This document shows positions 9,691-18,185 of a DNA stretch of 64,000 nucleotides, piece after piece. The notes under the pieces were generated by a model, which saw nothing but the letters and a program-made list of their open reading frames with translations, ran no database searches and was not told the origin of the DNA. The position numbers and the translations under genes are program-made. This stretch comes from Pachysolen tannophilus NRRL Y-2460 (lineage: Eukaryota; Ascomycota; Pichiomycetes; Alaninales; Pachysolenaceae). The stretch's first letter is position 1. Every line of letters starts with the position of its first letter. Location: assembly GCA_001661245.1 (NCBI GenBank), contig KV454012.1, positions 1,735,964 through 1,799,963 of the forward strand, written 5' to 3'.

Positions 9691-11874
9691 TTAAACAGTC
9701 TTGTTATTTTTATAAATCAACCCAAACATTAGAACAAAAACAATTATACACAAAAAAATATTAGCTTCAAATATACCATTGTAGCAACTTTTACCCATTC
9801 TACAAATTAAATGGCCATCATCCAAAAACTCGGAATTTTTGTCAATTTGATGGCCAAAAATTTTGGTTAAGAAATATAGTCCTATTAAGGGACCTGTGCA
9901 TATTAAACCCCAAGTGGTGGTAAAACCTTGACTACCAAACAGTTCAGCTATCACGGCGGGATATACTCCAAATAGTGACCCATAAGAACATCCAATCAAA
10001 ACACTTGTTACAGCTAAGCCATCAACTGTGTTTATTAATAAAACTAATATTTGTGCTATTAATAAAATTGTCAAGGAAAATATCACTAACCACAATCTTT
10101 GGCATTTGAATTTTTTATGAATTAAATCTGACATGGGTCCCGATAATAATCTTCCTGAAAATGAAAACAAAGAGAGTAAAGAAACCTGTAGTGCTTGATA
10201 CGCTTCAGAAGAAGGATGTTTGTTCGCTATTGTTATTAGATTCAATGTTGCAAACATGGATAAATCTTTATTACCTGTTACCCCGGCCTCTGCTATTAAT
10301 AAACCATTCACTGATGTAGTTATTACATGACAGTTTTCAATGAAGTATGACATAAGACGATTTTCTGTGGAAGATGAAAAGAAGGCTTCTCTTTTAGTTA
10401 ACTGGGCCTGAACTATAAAACCGACTGAATAAATATACAATTGACCCATTGATGAAGATAACGATAGCATTAAATAGTGCAATAAGAATAACTTATCTGT
10501 CAATAATTTTTTCAATTGACCCATTGAAGTATGAGGGATATCACTTTTGGATTTCTTTATTTTCAACTGCCTGGTATTGACATCGGATGTTAAATCTGAA
10601 TTCATAATTAAAGGTGTTTCTTCCGTGTCTGTTGCAATGGCCACACTGCCTCTCCTTTGTAACTTTAAATTATAATCTAACGAAGAAAAAGAATTCCTGG
10701 GAGAAGTTAGTTCCAAACCAAATAGCTTTACAAACGAAGGTCTACGACCTTCATCAATAATTTTTTGATTTGAAGTTTGATTTACTACCAAATTATCGGT
10801 GTTGTTGTTTGAAATCAAATTATTAGGAGATAATCCTCGTGTTGAATTTGGTAAAGAATTGTTATAGACATTATTTATGCTATTTGTGACTGAAGAATTT
10901 TTTTGATTTTGCGGAATATTGATGGAATCTTTATTATGGTTGGCTAACAAATTTAGAGTTTCTGATGAAGAAAATTGTGGGTTAACTGTTGAACCAACTG
11001 ATTGTGCGTTGAATGAAGAGACTGAGCTTGAGGATCGAGACATTATAGAGTTTGAATACGAAAACAAAGACGAATAAGATTTGTCGTCTTTACCCAAATT
11101 CAATTGAGCTAACGATCCCTTGTGGCCTCCCAAGAAAACTCCATATGTACTTGTACCTGAATTATTCAGTCTGATATCCATAGGTTTCAGAGCCCGTGAG
11201 TTTCCCCTATTTTCATTAACAATAATTCCATTCTGTTCAATTTGAGTTTCAATGTCATCATTATTTTTTAGTTCTTGAAATTTTTTAATTTGATCTTTAT
11301 CAAAAATTTCCAAGAAAAAGCTACCAATTACTATAATGCTACCACAAAAAATAGCCAAAAATTTCAATAATCCAGAAGTATTTTGTTTAAACCAGTTTGT
11401 TGCAATAGCACTAAATATCAAAGCACTTAAACCAAAAGATGAAACAGAGAAAGCACCCGCGGTACCTTTATGATTTGGGAAATTCATTGTACAAGTCTTT
11501 AAAGTAGTGAAATAGGATATTATCGATCCAAATCCAATTAGCACCATACTTATACTTAAAAATAGTAGACTAGAAATCGAATGTAGAAAACAATAGTATA
11601 AATTGAAATATCCCAAGAATATACATATAGAACCAATAATGGTAGAGACCCTAGGACCACATTTATCTATTATTAAACCTGCAGGCAATCCACCCAAAGC
11701 AGTACCTATATTAGCAGCAAATGAAATCGTGGCTGCATTTTCAGGTGATATATTACACCTGTTAATCAATTGTGGTGAGTAAACTCCGTAGAGATAAGGT
11801 GTACCAGCGGCTAGCGCAATAAACACAGAAAAGATCAAAGTTGTAAATCGTGGGTCTGAAGTTAACGATAGCAT
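9691..11874 (-). CDS. MFS transporter, nodulin-like/monocarboxylate-like (YMR155W/MCH1 type)
   Basis: Predicted 727-residue major facilitator. The first ATG of the frame is at 11874 (MLSLTSDPRFTTLIFSVFIA); the longer open frame upstream has no ATG. About six membrane segments occupy residues 10-210 and six more the region 480-720. They are separated by an unusually long Ser/Asn-rich cytosolic loop (about 215-470) containing likely phosphorylation-rich stretches. Motifs include GLPAGLIIDKCGPR in the loop between helices 2 and 3, and SGRLLSGPMSDLIHKKF in the second half. It resembles the fungal nodulin-like/Mch family, best with YMR155W or Mch1. Substrate is unknown, and Mch proteins are not proven monocarboxylate carriers. 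It is divergent from NSE3. Confidence 0.75.
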   Translation of the reverse strand: MLSLTSDPRFTTLIFSVFIALAAGTPYLYGVYSPQLINRCNISPENAATISFAANIGTALGGLPAGLIIDKCGPRVSTIIGSICIFLGYFNLYYCFLHSISSLLFLSISMVLIGFGSIISYFTTLKTCTMNFPNHKGTAGAFSVSSFGLSALIFSAIATNWFKQNTSGLLKFLAIFCGSIIVIGSFFLEIFDKDQIKKFQELKNNDDIETQIEQNGIIVNENRGNSRALKPMDIRLNNSGTSTYGVFLGGHKGSLAQLNLGKDDKSYSSLFSYSNSIMSRSSSSVSSFNAQSVGSTVNPQFSSSETLNLLANHNKDSINIPQNQKNSSVTNSINNVYNNSLPNSTRGLSPNNLISNNNTDNLVVNQTSNQKIIDEGRRPSFVKLFGLELTSPRNSFSSLDYNLKLQRRGSVAIATDTEETPLIMNSDLTSDVNTRQLKIKKSKSDIPHTSMGQLKKLLTDKLFLLHYLMLSLSSSMGQLYIYSVGFIVQAQLTKREAFFSSSTENRLMSYFIENCHVITTSVNGLLIAEAGVTGNKDLSMFATLNLITIANKHPSSEAYQALQVSLLSLFSFSGRLLSGPMSDLIHKKFKCQRLWLVIFSLTILLIAQILVLLINTVDGLAVTSVLIGCSYGSLFGVYPAVIAELFGSQGFTTTWGLICTGPLIGLYFLTKIFGHQIDKNSEFLDDGHLICRMGKSCYNGIFEANIFLCIIVFVLMFGLIYKNNKTV

Positions 11875-12415
11875 TATTATTATTACTCGAACCCCTTTTC
11901 TAACCAAAAACAAAAAACAAAAAAAAAATTAATTAAAACAACTAACTAAATCAACATTAGACAATAAGTCACTCCTATATTAAACAACTGTTTTTTTTAA
12001 CTAAATGATAGACTTTCCACTGGATCATAAAATCATTTCATGAACTGATAATTGTTTAATTATAGATAACAGGATGCGATTTTGACCTAATCTTAAGACA
12101 AAAACTTCTCCGATTTTTTTTAAATTTCTCCAAACTTCTCCAAGATTCTTCAAAAATTTCCTTTTGGGAGATGTAAAATTTTTTAATCCAGAAAACGGAG
12201 ACTGAAATAAATATTAAAAAAACGGAAACCTAAAACGTTTCCGTTTTTGTTTTTTTGTTTCCGTTTTAGTATTTCCGGAGAAGATTGATGTGTATTTTCA
12301 ACTTAACGCGTAGTAGAAAATACCATTTAAACCTTTCGGGTTAGATAGATGGATCTTGTCAACTGTATCATTTCATCTGTTGAAACTATCTAATCTGGGT
12401 TTAAAGTTGTGGACG
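11875..12415. promoter_or_regulatory. Divergent promoter MFS transporter / NSE3 with an MCB box
   Basis: This intergenic region of 541 bases is shared by two divergent genes. ACGCGT (MluI cell-cycle box, the MBF site of yeasts) lies at 12306-12311, 105 bases before the NSE3 ATG, which fits a DNA-repair gene expressed at G1/S. A cluster of AAAACGGA(A/G)AC copies in both orientations is annotated separately, followed by TTTCCGGAGAAG near 12272. The left part is A/T-rich with GAAGTTT/CTTCTCC tracts. No additional gene is seen. Confidence 0.5.
12192..12267. repeat. Cluster of AAAACGGAAAC motifs forming an inverted repeat
   Basis: AAAAACGGAAAC at 12218-12229 and its reverse complement GTTTCCGTTTTT at 12237-12248 form a 12-bp inverted repeat with a 7-base spacer. 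A second reverse copy GTTTCCGTTTT lies at 12257-12267 and a variant AAAACGGAGAC at 12192-12202. The symmetric CGG triplets look like a binding site for a dimeric zinc-cluster factor. That reading is inference. Confidence 0.6.
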
Positions 12416-13591
12416 ATGCCAAGGAGATCGACGAGGATTGCTAGAGGAAGAGTGGAAGAAGAAGAGGAAGAGGAAGAGGAGAATATTTCGCAGCAACAAG
12501 ATCAACTGGATCAACTGGATCAGCAGCAGCAGCAGCAGCCGGAAGAAGAAGAAGAAGAAGAAGAAGCTGAAGATTGGAATAGCGCCCATAGTGCTAATAC
12601 GTGGAACGAAGAGCAAGGAGAAAATTCAGGAAGTGAGACAGAGCAAGATGGTACTGGATCACAATACCATTCTCAGAACCAAGCAGCACTAAATAATTAT
12701 TTTTTCCAATCATTGTCTCTGCGGGAGAGGGAAAGGGCAAACAAATTATCTATAAAATTGGTAAAAGCGGTAATGGGTGCAGAATTGAAAAAACAAGTTA
12801 TCTCGCGAGGATATTTGAACAAGTATGTTTGGGAAGATGATAGTTTAAAAGAAGTTAAATTTGAGCACGTATACAAGTATGCTCAGGGCCATTTGGATAA
12901 GCTTGGACTTGAATTAGTTCCGTTATCACCAAGAGAAACATCCAAGGTAAGTTCTGTAAGTTCTATAACTGGGAATGGGAATGGGAATGTAACGAAGAAG
13001 AGGAAACTAAATTCTGATCTCACTACTAGTGATAATAATTCTACACAGGGTGAACAAAATCAGAATGCAGATGAACAAGATGTTATTCAGGATATAACAA
13101 AGAATTTTAGTCATAACGCGAGTTCCTCATATATACTCCGATCAAAGCTAGGATGCAAGTATAGAAATGTTATTGGAGATTTGATTATTGCAAAATCCAA
13201 TGGAAATCTGGGGAAACCAGATGATTTTGGTCCCATCTTACTAATGATTTGTGCAGTGGTATTACATAAAAACAATATAAGTAAAAATGAGTTGGAGAAA
13301 ATTGTTCAAAAATTTGGAATTGATAGTTTTAAATTCGAACATATCATGAAGAAGGCAGTCAAAGAAGAATATATATATAGCCAAAGAATCACTTCAGAAG
13401 ATCATAGTAGCAGGAGAAATAATCCAAGAGCTAATGGTAACTCTGACGAGTATGCTCAATATTTCTTGGGACGTAGAACAAGACAAGAATTCAGTAAAGA
13501 CGGCCTCACAAGCTTAATTAAAGAGTTATACGGTCCAAATTTCGATGAAAAAAAAGTCGCAATCAGTTTATCGGGTTGGAAAAATTACTAG
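12416..13591 (+). CDS. NSE3: SMC5/6 complex subunit NSE3 (MAGE-domain)
   Basis: Component of the Smc5-Smc6 DNA repair and recombination complex, partner of Nse1 and Nse4. The start is the ATG at 12416 (MPRRSTRIARGRVEEE); the open frame continues upstream without an ATG. The protein has 391 residues. An acidic, Glu/Gln-rich N-terminal 70-80 residues is followed by a MAGE homology domain. In that domain SLRERERANKLSIKLVKAVM opens the first winged helix, the SYILRSKLGCKYRN region continues it, and GPILLMICAVVLHKNNISKN with ELEKIVQKFGID forms the second. S. cerevisiae Nse3 is shorter (about 303), and the extra length here is in low-complexity parts. The upstream ACGCGT box suggests cell-cycle expression. 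Confidence 0.85.
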   Translation: MPRRSTRIARGRVEEEEEEEEENISQQQDQLDQLDQQQQQQPEEEEEEEEAEDWNSAHSANTWNEEQGENSGSETEQDGTGSQYHSQNQAALNNYFFQSLSLRERERANKLSIKLVKAVMGAELKKQVISRGYLNKYVWEDDSLKEVKFEHVYKYAQGHLDKLGLELVPLSPRETSKVSSVSSITGNGNGNVTKKRKLNSDLTTSDNNSTQGEQNQNADEQDVIQDITKNFSHNASSSYILRSKLGCKYRNVIGDLIIAKSNGNLGKPDDFGPILLMICAVVLHKNNISKNELEKIVQKFGIDSFKFEHIMKKAVKEEYIYSQRITSEDHSSRRNNPRANGNSDEYAQYFLGRRTRQEFSKDGLTSLIKELYGPNFDEKKVAISLSGWKNY

Positions 13592-14115
13592 ATATTACAT
13601 TACACACTATAATGGTTAGATTAACGTATATAGATAAATTTAAACATCATTATCCTTTACCATTAACATCTTGAATCACCATCAAGATGGCCGATTATTC
13701 TAAGCTCAGAAAACACGCGTCTCTTCTCTCTTGTCGGCTAACGGATACTGCTGAAATAACTTTGAAGAGAATCGATCAAAAAAAAAAAAAAAGTCATGTG
13801 ACTTGTTTATTTTTCGTATTTTTCTTCATTTTGTACTTTCGGGCAAAGATCTTTATGTCCACTTTATTTACTTATTTATACGAAATCTACAAAAAGATAA
13901 AGATAGATAGACAGATAGATAGATAGATAGATAGGTAGATAGATTATCTTGTGTATCCTTTCTTTGTCAGATATTAGTTTCAGTTATAGAGAAGCGATAT
14001 AAGGGAATTGCAATCTTTTTTTTTTTTTTTTTTATTTCTATTTTACTTTAATTTTATTTTGTGGTATACGAGCCATTAGTAACAAACTAAAATACGAAAA
14101 ATTTATTAAAAGAAA
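13592..14115 (+). promoter_or_regulatory. NCP1 upstream region with two TCGTATA-type sterol elements
   Basis: This spacer of 524 bases lies between the end of NSE3 and the NCP1 start. TATACGA (TCGTATA on the other strand, the core bound by Upc2/Ecm22 in S. cerevisiae sterol genes) occurs at 13877-13883 and 14065-14071. An ACGCGT box lies at 13715-13720, and a palindromic GTCATGTGAC E-box-like site near 13793. A GATA tetranucleotide repeat and a T17-18 tract near 14016-14033 follow. A 79-codon open frame beginning at 13687 lacks coding character and I do not call it. Confidence 0.4.
13897..13946. repeat. (GATA)n tetranucleotide microsatellite
   Basis: An imperfect GATA/AGAT tandem run of about twelve units with single-base interruptions lies in the NCP1 upstream region. 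It is likely length-polymorphic. It also creates many GATA cores, so a GATA-factor reading there would be weak. Confidence 0.9.
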
Positions 14116-16176
14116 ATGGCTTTGGACACACTTGATATAGGTATATTGAGTGTAGTTTTACTGGCGTTGATAGGGTATTTTGCCAAAGATTTGATAAAGT
14201 CTTTGTTATCATCGAACGATTCCACTAATGTATCTACTGACTCCAGAGATTTGGTGGAGGTATTAAATGAGACTGGTAAAAAAGCTATTGTCTTTTATGG
14301 ATCACAAACAGGTACAGCGGAAGATTATGCTCATAAATATGCCAAAGAATTGCAAACTAGGTTTCAAGTTCCAACTATTTGTTGTGATATTGCGGATTAT
14401 GATTTTGATAAGTTGGGAGCTTTACCTTCAGAAGTAGATGGGTTTAAATTTGTAACTTTTTTCATGGCTACATATGGTGAAGGTGAACCGACTGATAACG
14501 CTGTTGATTTCTTTGATTATTTAGATAATGAGTGTGATTCATTGGAAGGCTTGAAATACTTGGTTTTCGGTTTGGGTAATTCCACATACGAGTTTTATAA
14601 TGCTATAAGTAAAAGATTAGATAAAAAGTTAAGTGAATTGGGTGCTTCTAATATTAGTGTTCCAGGTTTTGGTGATGATGGTACTGCTACAATGGATGAA
14701 GACTATTTAGCTTGGAAGGAATCAATTTTTGATGTCTTGAAAGATCATTTAAGTCTAGAAGAACATGATGTGAAATATCAACCAAGTATCAAGTTGATTC
14801 CAAGACCGGATTTATCGATTGAAAATCCAATAGTCTCATTAGGTGAACCAAATTCAAAATATATCAACCCAACTACTGAAGAAACCAAAAATCTGATTCA
14901 GTATGGACCTTTTGATCATACTCATCCATACTTATCTCCAATTGTTAAATCAAAAGAATTGTTTAATTCAGAAACAAGACATTGTATTCATGCAGAATTT
15001 GATTTTTCTCAAACAAATTTGAAATATTCAACAGGTGATCATTTAGCTATATGGCCTTCAAATTCAAACGAAGAAGTTGAAAAATTCTTGAAGCTGTTCA
15101 ATTTAATTTCAAAAAGAAATGATGTTATTGGATTTGAAACCTTGGATCAAACGGTTTCTTTACCATTCTCATCACCAATTACTTATGAAGCTATTGTTAG
15201 ACATCATTTAGAAATTTCAGGCCCTGTTTCGAGGCAGTTTTTACAAAGTGTTCATCAGTTTGCTCCAACTGAAGAAATTAAAGCTGATATTGCCAGAATT
15301 AGTGGTCATAAGGAGATTTTCTCAAAAGAAGTTACTGAAAAATATTTCAATATTGCTGATATCTTAGTCAATATATCTAAAGGTTCTAGTTGGGATGACA
15401 TTCCATTTGAGTTTTTAATTGAATCAATCCCTCATTTACAACCTCGTTATTATTCGATTTCTTCATCTTCGTTATCTGAAAAGCAAACTGTTCATGTCAC
15501 CGCAGTTGTTGAAAATGAGAAACCTCAAGGTTCCGATCATTTTGTTACTGGTGTTACTACCAACTTATTAAGGCATATACAATTGCTGCAAAGTAAATCC
15601 GATTTAAAGCCAAATGTTACTTATGATTTAGATGGTCCAAGAAATTTATTCAAACCTTTCAAATTACCAGTTCATATTAGAAGATCAACTTTCAAATTAC
15701 CAACCAACCCTGCCACTCCAATAATCTTGGTAGGTCCTGGAACAGGTGTTGCTCCATTTAGAGGCTTTATCAGAGAAAAAGTTAAACAAGCTGAGAGTGG
15801 TAATAATAAAATTGGTAAAATTTTACTATTTTACGGTTCAAGATCTGTAAATGAAGATTTCTTATATAAAAATGAATGGCCAGAATATTCCAAGAAATTA
15901 GGAGAAAATTTTGAATTAATTACTGCTTTTTCAAGAGATCAAAAGGAAAAAATCTATGTTCAACACAGAATGTTGGAATATTCAAAAGAGATTAATGATT
16001 TATTACAGAAGGGTGCTTTTTTCTACGTATGTGGTGATGCTTCTAGAATGGCAAGAGATGTTCAAGCTACTTTAGTTAAAATCTTGATTGCTGAAAGAAA
16101 TATCACAGAAGAAATTGCAAACAATGTTGTTAGAGGCTTCAAGACAAGTAACAGATTCCAAGAAGACGTTTGGTAA
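14116..16176 (+). CDS. NCP1: NADPH-cytochrome P450 reductase NCP1
   Basis: ER-anchored diflavin reductase that passes electrons from NADPH through FAD and FMN to P450 enzymes such as Erg11 and to squalene epoxidase in ergosterol synthesis. It has 686 residues, as expected (S. cerevisiae about 691). Residues 9-30 form the N-terminal membrane anchor. The FMN-binding motif SQTGTAEDY is at 63-71, FGLGNSTYEF follows near 155, and the FAD motif RYYSISSSS is near 450. The NADPH site has GPGTGVAPFRGF near 543 and YVCGDASRMARDV near 637, and the chain ends in the aromatic Trp686. CTG codons fall at residues 16, 260, 327 and 491. At 491 the S. cerevisiae protein has Ala, at 260 Gly. Two TCGTATA-type elements upstream fit sterol regulation. 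Confidence 0.97.
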   Translation: MALDTLDIGILSVVLLALIGYFAKDLIKSLLSSNDSTNVSTDSRDLVEVLNETGKKAIVFYGSQTGTAEDYAHKYAKELQTRFQVPTICCDIADYDFDKLGALPSEVDGFKFVTFFMATYGEGEPTDNAVDFFDYLDNECDSLEGLKYLVFGLGNSTYEFYNAISKRLDKKLSELGASNISVPGFGDDGTATMDEDYLAWKESIFDVLKDHLSLEEHDVKYQPSIKLIPRPDLSIENPIVSLGEPNSKYINPTTEETKNLIQYGPFDHTHPYLSPIVKSKELFNSETRHCIHAEFDFSQTNLKYSTGDHLAIWPSNSNEEVEKFLKLFNLISKRNDVIGFETLDQTVSLPFSSPITYEAIVRHHLEISGPVSRQFLQSVHQFAPTEEIKADIARISGHKEIFSKEVTEKYFNIADILVNISKGSSWDDIPFEFLIESIPHLQPRYYSISSSSLSEKQTVHVTAVVENEKPQGSDHFVTGVTTNLLRHIQLLQSKSDLKPNVTYDLDGPRNLFKPFKLPVHIRRSTFKLPTNPATPIILVGPGTGVAPFRGFIREKVKQAESGNNKIGKILLFYGSRSVNEDFLYKNEWPEYSKKLGENFELITAFSRDQKEKIYVQHRMLEYSKEINDLLQKGAFFYVCGDASRMARDVQATLVKILIAERNITEEIANNVVRGFKTSNRFQEDVW

Positions 16177-16447
16177 GCACATAAAAAATAAAAGTTAAAA
16201 TTTCCCATAATATGGATTATATATAAATTTGTAAGCAGATATAATGTAGAATTAAAAGTTCATGTTTTTGAACTTGTTCAATTTTTGTTCTTCTTTGTAG
16301 TAGTAATATCAATTTGCTTGAGGTTTTCCGTAAATTTTCATTTTCACTCTCGAAAAAGATTTTTTTAATAGTTGAAGATGAAAATAATAATAGTACGATA
16401 ATAAAATTATCGTATTGGAGATCTAACTAGACTGGAAATAATTCAAG

Positions 16448-17812
16448 ATGATTCCTAGAAGGCTAGCTATAGGAGTATTTGAAAGGAGACTAGTTAATGT
16501 GAGTTTTGTTCGTAATTATAGGGTGACACCTTTTTTGTTGAATGTTGGTTCGAATAGAGGTTCTATTTTCAAAACCAAGAGGAATTCAACGAGAAATTCA
16601 GTTGAAGAAGAGTTGGAACAAACTCAGGAATACAAAGATGCCATTAACTCTGGATCTTGGATTAAGAAATATGGTGCTATTGCAAGAACAAGAACTTTCC
16701 AAAAAAAAATGATCAAATGGTATATATTAGGTTATGCAATGTTTGTTCTGTATGGTATTAGATATTTTCAAAAAGAATATGTAAAGGACAAAGAAAAGGA
16801 AAGTTTAGTTGCCAAGTTTAAACAGAATAATGGGGAATTATCAGAATGGGAGCAATTGAGGTTAAAAGAGTTAAATAGAGAAGTTATCAGAACTACTGAT
16901 TCTTTAAAATTACAAGAATACCATAAATTAAAAGATGAACATGATGCTAGATTAGCAAAAGCTCTGACACAGGAAGAACGTGATGCCATAGGAGAATTCA
17001 ACCCTAAACTGGAAGATATTTCAATAGATCTGGGACCTAAGACATTTGAAAGCAAGATATTACCTCCAAAAGATTTAACAGATTTTTATAATGGAATTGC
17101 TCCAAAATATGATTCTGAAATTGGGTTTGAAGAAACTTTATCCTTTGTTGGTAAGAGACGTAAATGGGTGATGGAACAGATATATGGAGATGTATTGGAA
17201 GTTGCTTGTGGTACTGGTAGAAATATCAAATATCTTGATCTTGACAATATATCTTCAATTACCTTTTTAGATACCTCTGAAAAGATGATGGAAATTACCA
17301 ATGAAAAATTTAGAGAACAATATCCTGATTTCAAGAAAGTCGCATTTGTTGTTGGAAAAGCTGAGCAGTTGTTGAACTTGGCAAGTGGAGAAAAAAACAG
17401 TACATCAACGGACTTGAAACCTAAGGTGAAATATGATACAATCATTGAGACTTTTGGCTTGTGCTCACATGAAGATCCAGTATTGGCCTTACAAAATATG
17501 AGCAAATTACTAAAGCCAGGTGGAAGAATTATCTTATTGGAACATGGTAGAGGAACCTATGACTTCATCAATAATATCTTGGACAATAGAGCCCACAAGC
17601 ACAGTGAAACATGGGGCTGTAGATGGAACTTGGATATCGGCGAATTGGTTGATAGATCTGGACTAGAGATAATCTCAGAGAAAAGACTCCACTTTGGAAC
17701 CACTTGGTGTATCGTTGCAAAAAACCCTTGGGACCCTAAGAAGAAAGGTGAAATCGGGTTTGTTGAGAAATATTTCTCCAAAGCTCCAAAGGAAGAACTT
17801 GTGCAAAAGTAA
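16448..17812 (+). CDS. OMS1: Mitochondrial inner-membrane methyltransferase-like protein OMS1
   Basis: Predicted 454-residue class I SAM-dependent methyltransferase of the mitochondrial inner membrane. The first 45 residues are Arg-rich without acids, a probable presequence. One membrane segment (WYILGYAMFVLYGIRYF, residues 91-107) is followed by a charged coiled segment and the Rossmann fold, with motif I LEVACGTGRNIKYL near 250-263 and ETFGLCSHEDP and LKPGGRIILLEHGRG further on. This layout is that of yeast Oms1, a high-copy suppressor of oxa1 mutants linked to respiratory-chain biogenesis; its methyl acceptor in this organism cannot be read from sequence. The ATG at 16448 is the first in frame and the only one giving the presequence. 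Confidence 0.88.
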   Translation: MIPRRLAIGVFERRLVNVSFVRNYRVTPFLLNVGSNRGSIFKTKRNSTRNSVEEELEQTQEYKDAINSGSWIKKYGAIARTRTFQKKMIKWYILGYAMFVLYGIRYFQKEYVKDKEKESLVAKFKQNNGELSEWEQLRLKELNREVIRTTDSLKLQEYHKLKDEHDARLAKALTQEERDAIGEFNPKLEDISIDLGPKTFESKILPPKDLTDFYNGIAPKYDSEIGFEETLSFVGKRRKWVMEQIYGDVLEVACGTGRNIKYLDLDNISSITFLDTSEKMMEITNEKFREQYPDFKKVAFVVGKAEQLLNLASGEKNSTSTDLKPKVKYDTIIETFGLCSHEDPVLALQNMSKLLKPGGRIILLEHGRGTYDFINNILDNRAHKHSETWGCRWNLDIGELVDRSGLEIISEKRLHFGTTWCIVAKNPWDPKKKGEIGFVEKYFSKAPKEELVQK

Positions 17813-18185
17813 CCTCCTCCGTGAGTTTTTTTTTTTTTCAATTGTAGACTGTATATACACATATAAAGGAATAGAATTTAACTTGTATCTAATAGTCGTG
17901 TTTTTTTAGTTGTCCTTCTCCCTGCCGATTACCGATTACCGATTGCCATTGCCATCACCATCGTCGCCGTTGTCGTCGTTATCGTTGTCGTTGTCGGCTC
18001 TTCTAACAAATTGTTGTAGTACGCGAAATATCAAAAGTACTATTTGGGATTGGCTTGTGATTAAATGGCCCCGATTACATATTATGTTCGAGCACACTTC
18101 AGAAAGATAAGCTTGAATAATTCTGTATTTACTGTTCTTGTAAATAATAATATCATTGAGAACGTAAGGATACATTGGAGTTGGA
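17813..18185 (+). promoter_or_regulatory. OMS1-PPR1 spacer, PPR1 upstream region
   Basis: This spacer of about 370 bases contains a T13 run after the OMS1 stop. A stretch of degenerate GATTACC and GTCGTT/GCCATT triplet-like repeats (17928-17998) follows, with an ACGCGAAA (SCB-like) match near 18019. No RNA gene or credible reading frame is seen. Confidence 0.45.

Noticed and set aside
11875-11913. N-terminal extension of the MFS transporter upstream of 11874
   Set aside because: The open frame contains no ATG before 11874.
13687-13926. 79-codon open frame starting at ATG after NSE3
   Set aside because: It runs into an A-tract and the GATA microsatellite, ends there, and has no recognisable motif; it is probably chance in the NCP1 promoter.
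17936-18175. 79-codon minus-strand frame between OMS1 and PPR1
   Set aside because: Asn/Asp/Gly repeats arise from the GTCGTT triplet run; no family match.
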